Shown: one piece after another, positions 61,192 to 64,000 of the stretch
How the letters are laid out: every line of letters begins with the position of its first letter
Numbering within the stretch: the stretch's first letter is position 1
DNA from: an uncultured Clostridium sp.
Lineage (GTDB): Bacteria; Bacillota; Clostridia; TANB77; CAG-508
Reading direction: 5' to 3'
NCBI GenBank assembly: GCA_947427205.1
Contig: CANEHB010000003.1
Coordinates: 1-64,000, forward strand
DNA length: 64,000 nt
Notes under the pieces: generated by a model
Told to the model about the DNA's origin: nothing
Database searches by the model: none
What the model saw: the letters and a program-made list of their open reading frames with translations, nothing else
Position numbers and translations under genes: made by a program

Positions 61192-62199
61192 ATGATAAAT
61201 CCTGAAGAAAATCCAGAATTTTTAAATGACTTTTTAGCATATAGTTCAACAATTTTAAATAAATCAGAAAATACAATAAAAGAATATAACTATGATATTG
61301 CACATTTTTTAAAATATATAAAATTTAAGTTTAAACAAACAGATGTAGATGATGAAGAATTTATAAAAACAATAAAAATAAATGATTTTGATTTAGAAAC
61401 TTTAAAGAAAATTACATTACAAGATATACATTCATTTTTAGCATATTTAAAAGCGTGTTATTCTAGTAAACCCACAACATTAGCTAGAAAAACAGCAAGT
61501 ATTAGAGTATTTTTTAAATATATGTGTAATAAAACAAAAAAAATACCATCAAATCCAGCTCAAGATTTAGAAACGCCAAAATTAGGAAAACGACTTCCTA
61601 AATATCTAACTTTAGAGCAAAGCAAAGAACTTTTAGAAACAGTTTCTAATCCTATAAATAATATTGGACATGGTAATCATAATAATTCTGAAAGAAATTT
61701 TGCAATGATAACTATTCTTTTAAATTGTGGCATACGTTTATCTGAATTAGTTAATATTAATATGAGTGATATAGATTTCGAAAATAATAAACTTAATGTA
61801 ATAGGTAAGGGAAACAAAGAACGTACAATATACTTAAATAACGCTTGTGTTAAAGCAATAAAATCATATTTAGAAGTTCGTCCACGAGATGCTGTTAAAT
61901 TTAATTCACGAGATGCATTATTCTTAAGTGAGCAAAAAAAACGTATTAGTAGAAGAACAGTACAATACATAGTTAAACAAGAATTAAAGCTTACAGGAAT
62001 AGAAAAAGCTGATAAATATTCAGTACATAAATTAAGACATACTGCAGCAACACTTATGTATAAGTATGGAAATGTTGATATAAGAGCATTGCAAGAACTT
62101 TTAGGACATGAAAGCATATCAACAACAGAAATTTATACTCATGTAGATAATGAACAAATTAGAAATGCTGTAGAGAGCAATCCTTTAGCAAATTTATAA
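61192..62199 (+). CDS. Tyrosine recombinase of the XerC/XerD type
   Basis: A 335-aa integrase with an N-terminal SAM-like core-binding domain (about 10-125) and a catalytic domain with all expected residues: R182 in CGIRLSELVN, K206 in VIGKGNKER, H279 and R282 in SVHKLRHTAA, H306 in LGHESIS and nucleophile Y315 in TTEIYTHV. The Xer-like core and absence of phage genes favour a chromosome-dimer-resolution enzyme over a mobile-element integrase. The N-terminal domain is about 25 residues longer than in typical XerD. No dif-like site is recognised nearby. A 1.3-kb gene-free region follows. Confidence 0.85.
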   Translation: MINPEENPEFLNDFLAYSSTILNKSENTIKEYNYDIAHFLKYIKFKFKQTDVDDEEFIKTIKINDFDLETLKKITLQDIHSFLAYLKACYSSKPTTLARKTASIRVFFKYMCNKTKKIPSNPAQDLETPKLGKRLPKYLTLEQSKELLETVSNPINNIGHGNHNNSERNFAMITILLNCGIRLSELVNINMSDIDFENNKLNVIGKGNKERTIYLNNACVKAIKSYLEVRPRDAVKFNSRDALFLSEQKKRISRRTVQYIVKQELKLTGIEKADKYSVHKLRHTAATLMYKYGNVDIRALQELLGHESISTTEIYTHVDNEQIRNAVESNPLANL

Positions 62200-62716
62200 T
62201 TTTTATAAAATTAAATGGAGTGGGGGAAGAAGGCAGAATTTTAAGGTTATGGATACAAAATAAAAAAACAGATAATTAATAATCTACGAAAACGCACACA
62301 AAATTATTTCAGTAAAAAGTAATTATAAATATAATAAAATTTATAAAAAAGTAAATATAAAATAAAATTTATAATATAAGAACTTAAATCAGAAAATCAA
62401 ATTTTAAATTTAATTTTAAAATGTTTGGTTAATAATTTTAAAAACCGAACATTTGTATATTAATAAATTTTTATATAATTTATAAAAATTTTATTTAACT
62501 ACAAATTAAATTATAATTAAAAAGCTCTAAAATTATTTTTAAGCAATTTAATTTTGATATTTGTAAAATTATTCATTTAAACTTAAAAATTGATTTATTT
62601 GAATTTATGAATTTATTATTTTTATAAATTTTGTCATAATTATTTTATATTATTATAATTTCTATAATTCTTGTAAATACTGAATATCATCAAAATATTC
62701 AAATTTATTGACCTCT

Positions 62717-62774
62717 GAAAATCGATTTTAAGCCATTTTAATTTTAAAGCAATATAACTTGTTGTCTAAAATAA
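62717..62774. repeat. 58-bp direct repeat, copy 1
   Basis: GAAAATCGATTTTAAG-CCATTTT, then AATATAACTTGTTGTCTAAAA. The second copy is at 62890-62948. Confidence 0.65.
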
Positions 62775-62889
62775 TCGTTTATCCTGGTACGTTGATAATT
62801 TTTGTAATTTTGCTATGAAAAATTCATATCTATATAGTAAATTTATTATATTAGAAAAATGTCCCAAAAGTGCAAAAATAACGACGCAC

Positions 62890-62948
62890 GAGAATCGATT
62901 TTAAGGCATTTTTAAAAATTAGTAATATAGTTTGTTGTCTAAAAATAT
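62890..62948. repeat. 58-bp direct repeat, copy 2
   Basis: GAGAATCGATTTTAAG-GCATTTTT, then AATATAGTTTGTTGTCTAAAA. It begins 173 bp after copy 1. Confidence 0.65.
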
Positions 62949-63460
62949 GTACTATTTTAGAGTCTCAAGCATTTTTTTAGATACTGTTTGTGAAGAATGA
63001 ACAATTACAGTATCTTAATGCGTAATGTAAATGAAGCTGGCGATTTTAGAAAATTGTAAGATATAAATTTAAAATTAGACTACAAAAATATTTACTAAAC
63101 AAACTCTATAAGGATAAATAATAAAAATATCTAAAAATTGATTTTAAAAGGCCATAAGAATATTGATAGATAAGTAATACCAAAGATTATGTATAAGAAT
63201 ATAAACATTAAAGAATTAAAGTAATATAAGCGAATAATAACAGGATTATGGCAGCTGAATACCAGATATATGTAAGAGTATAGGTATTTGGTTGTTATAT
63301 ATATAAGTCCTATTCCTTTTTACACAAAACTTTGATTTTGCGCAATGTTGTATATAACTTAAATAAAGTCTCAAGACCCTTCTCCTCTATACAATATAAT
63401 AAAAATTAATTAAATATAAATTATCATTAACATCATTAAATGTCAATATAAAATAAAAAG

Positions 63461-63494
63461 AAAAAACCCTAGTCAGTATGACTAAGGTTTTTTC
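63461..63494 (-). terminator. Terminator of ftsH
   Basis: AAAAAACCCTAGTC / GACTAAGGTTTTTT with a 5-nt loop; on the minus strand the stem is followed by CTTTTTATTT. About 40 bp after the ftsH stop. Confidence 0.85.
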
Positions 63495-63535
63495 TTATAG
63501 GATTTTTTCTTGACATTAGCTATCAAATTACTTTT

Positions 63536-64000
63536 CTATTTTTTTAATGAAATCTGCTGATATAATTCCTGCAATTCTGCTGTAGAAATTTTTTCATTTT
63601 TTAGTAACAATTTAGAAAGCTCATCCAAAAATAAGCGATTTTCGTTTAATACTTTTGTTGCCTCCTCTTCTGCCTGTTTTACCATCTCAGCCACTTTCCT
63701 GCCAATGCTATTAAAGAATTCATTTCCCATTATTTGTATTTCGGAAGCTGTAGCATTATTTATAGAAATTGGTCCGATTTCAGAATCCATTCCATAAATG
63801 GTTATCATTTCCTTTGCAAGATTAGTAGCCACTTCAATGTCATTGGAGGCGCCTGTTGAAATATCTCCAAACACTATCCTTTCTGCTGCTCTTCCCGCTA
63901 ACAAAGTAATCAATCTTTCTTGTAATTCTTTCATGCTTTTATACATGTGATCTTCAGATGCATTATGTAGTGTATAACCTCCAGCAGTCCCTCTTGGAAC
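63536..64000 (-). CDS. ftsH: ATP-dependent zinc metalloprotease FtsH, C-terminal part (runs off the window)
   Basis: The last 154 residues of an FtsH protease. The frame is open to the window edge and begins VPRGTAGGYTL, the conserved block after the M41 catalytic zinc site, then LITLLAGRAAERIVFGDISTGASNDI, which carries the third zinc ligand region, and a helical C-terminus with GRKVAEMVKQAEEEA. The AAA+ and HEXXH parts lie beyond 64000. Composition is less AT-rich than the adjacent DNA, so this could be an additional, acquired FtsH copy. Confidence 0.9.
   Translation of the reverse strand, partial: VPRGTAGGYTLHNASEDHMYKSMKELQERLITLLAGRAAERIVFGDISTGASNDIEVATNLAKEMITIYGMDSEIGPISINNATASEIQIMGNEFFNSIGRKVAEMVKQAEEEATKVLNENRLFLDELSKLLLKNEKISTAELQELYQQISLKK

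Larger units (their letters stand above)
62200..63535. other. 1.3-kb gene-free, extremely AT-rich region
   Basis: No credible gene in either strand. It contains a hairpin (AATGTTTGGTT / AACCGAACATT, 62420-62453), a 58-bp direct repeat in two copies (62717-62774 and 62890-62948) with a partial third (63131-63170), a fragment resembling the GGACA repeats (62867), and a dyad AGATACTGT / ACAGTATCT (62978-63016). Confidence 0.65.

Noticed and set aside
61192..62199. Integrase of an integrated mobile element
   Set aside because: The protein has a Xer-like layout, and no att repeats, tRNA gene, phage or conjugation genes are nearby.
62200..63535. Replication origin
   Set aside because: It is AT-rich with repeats, but no dnaA, dnaN or DnaA-box cluster was seen in or near it.

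Overview
This window looks like a stretch of chromosome from a very AT-rich, low-GC Gram-positive bacterium, most likely an uncultivated gut Clostridia lineage of the Bacillota. The evidence is the gene content (rimP-nusA-ylxR-ylxQ-infB-rbfA-nrnA order, a PadR/PspC/DUF4097 membrane module, BmrCD-like ABC pair, dipicolinate synthase subunit B), almost exclusive use of AGA for arginine, strong Shine-Dalgarno sites, and TTGACA-17-TATAAT style promoters. No tRNA, rRNA, CRISPR array, prophage or insertion sequence was seen.

Layout. 1-2.2 kb: pepV (minus strand) and a small prepilin-like protein. 2.25-3.2 kb: a single unknown gene with foreign codon use. 3.2-8.8 kb: alaX, long-form guaA, rlmH, truB, ispG. 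8.8-13 kb: tandem 63-bp hairpin repeats, an S66 peptidase, an acyltransferase, a zinc-ribbon/HTH protein, tyrS. 13.3-17.3 kb: a GT-C membrane protein, membrane-anchored proteins of unknown role and a broken ECF sigma factor. 17.4-27.8 kb: U32 protein, then the rimP/nusA/infB/rbfA/nrnA translation cluster and a PHP protein. 28-34.6 kb: two-component system, PadR-PspC-HAAS-DUF4097 module, CmpB-like membrane protein. 34.7-36.2 kb: foreign-looking lysA. 36.4-41.5 kb: flippase, then nadD, a probable ADP-ribosyltransferase, and nadE. 41.6-53.6 kb: phosphodiester glycosidase-like protein, foreign ZIP transporter, VanW protein, trmB, Gld-type ABC system, heterodimeric ABC exporter. 53.7-56.7 kb: dpaB and two unknown genes. 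56.9-64 kb: acyl-ACP thioesterase, PAP2, ogt, CoaE-like kinase, dinB, a Xer recombinase, 1.3 kb of gene-free AT-rich DNA, and the end of an ftsH gene running off the window.

The main discovery candidate is a decoding anomaly. Four native-looking genes (rlmH, an acyltransferase, infB, nadE) are split in the same way. At an in-frame CGG codon preceded by a codon ending in T and followed by a purine, skipping exactly one base (C) restores the conserved protein with a glycine (GGA or GGG). I found only one other in-frame CGG in native-looking genes, three codons before the flippase stop. CGG is read normally, as far as homology or length can tell, only in genes that look recently acquired (lysA, the ZIP gene and two unknown genes). 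This suggests CGG is unassigned or starved in this organism and triggers +1 frameshifting, or is read as a CGGR quadruplet for glycine. A systematic sequence error must be excluded.

Other points of note are a small covarying H-type pseudoknot placed just upstream of three unrelated genes (nusA, a HAAS protein, the flippase), a probable NAD-consuming ADP-ribosyltransferase between two NAD-synthesis genes, three consecutive hairpins sharing a CAAAG loop before the VanW gene, a LexA box inside a combined terminator/promoter hairpin before dinB, and several intergenic repeat families.
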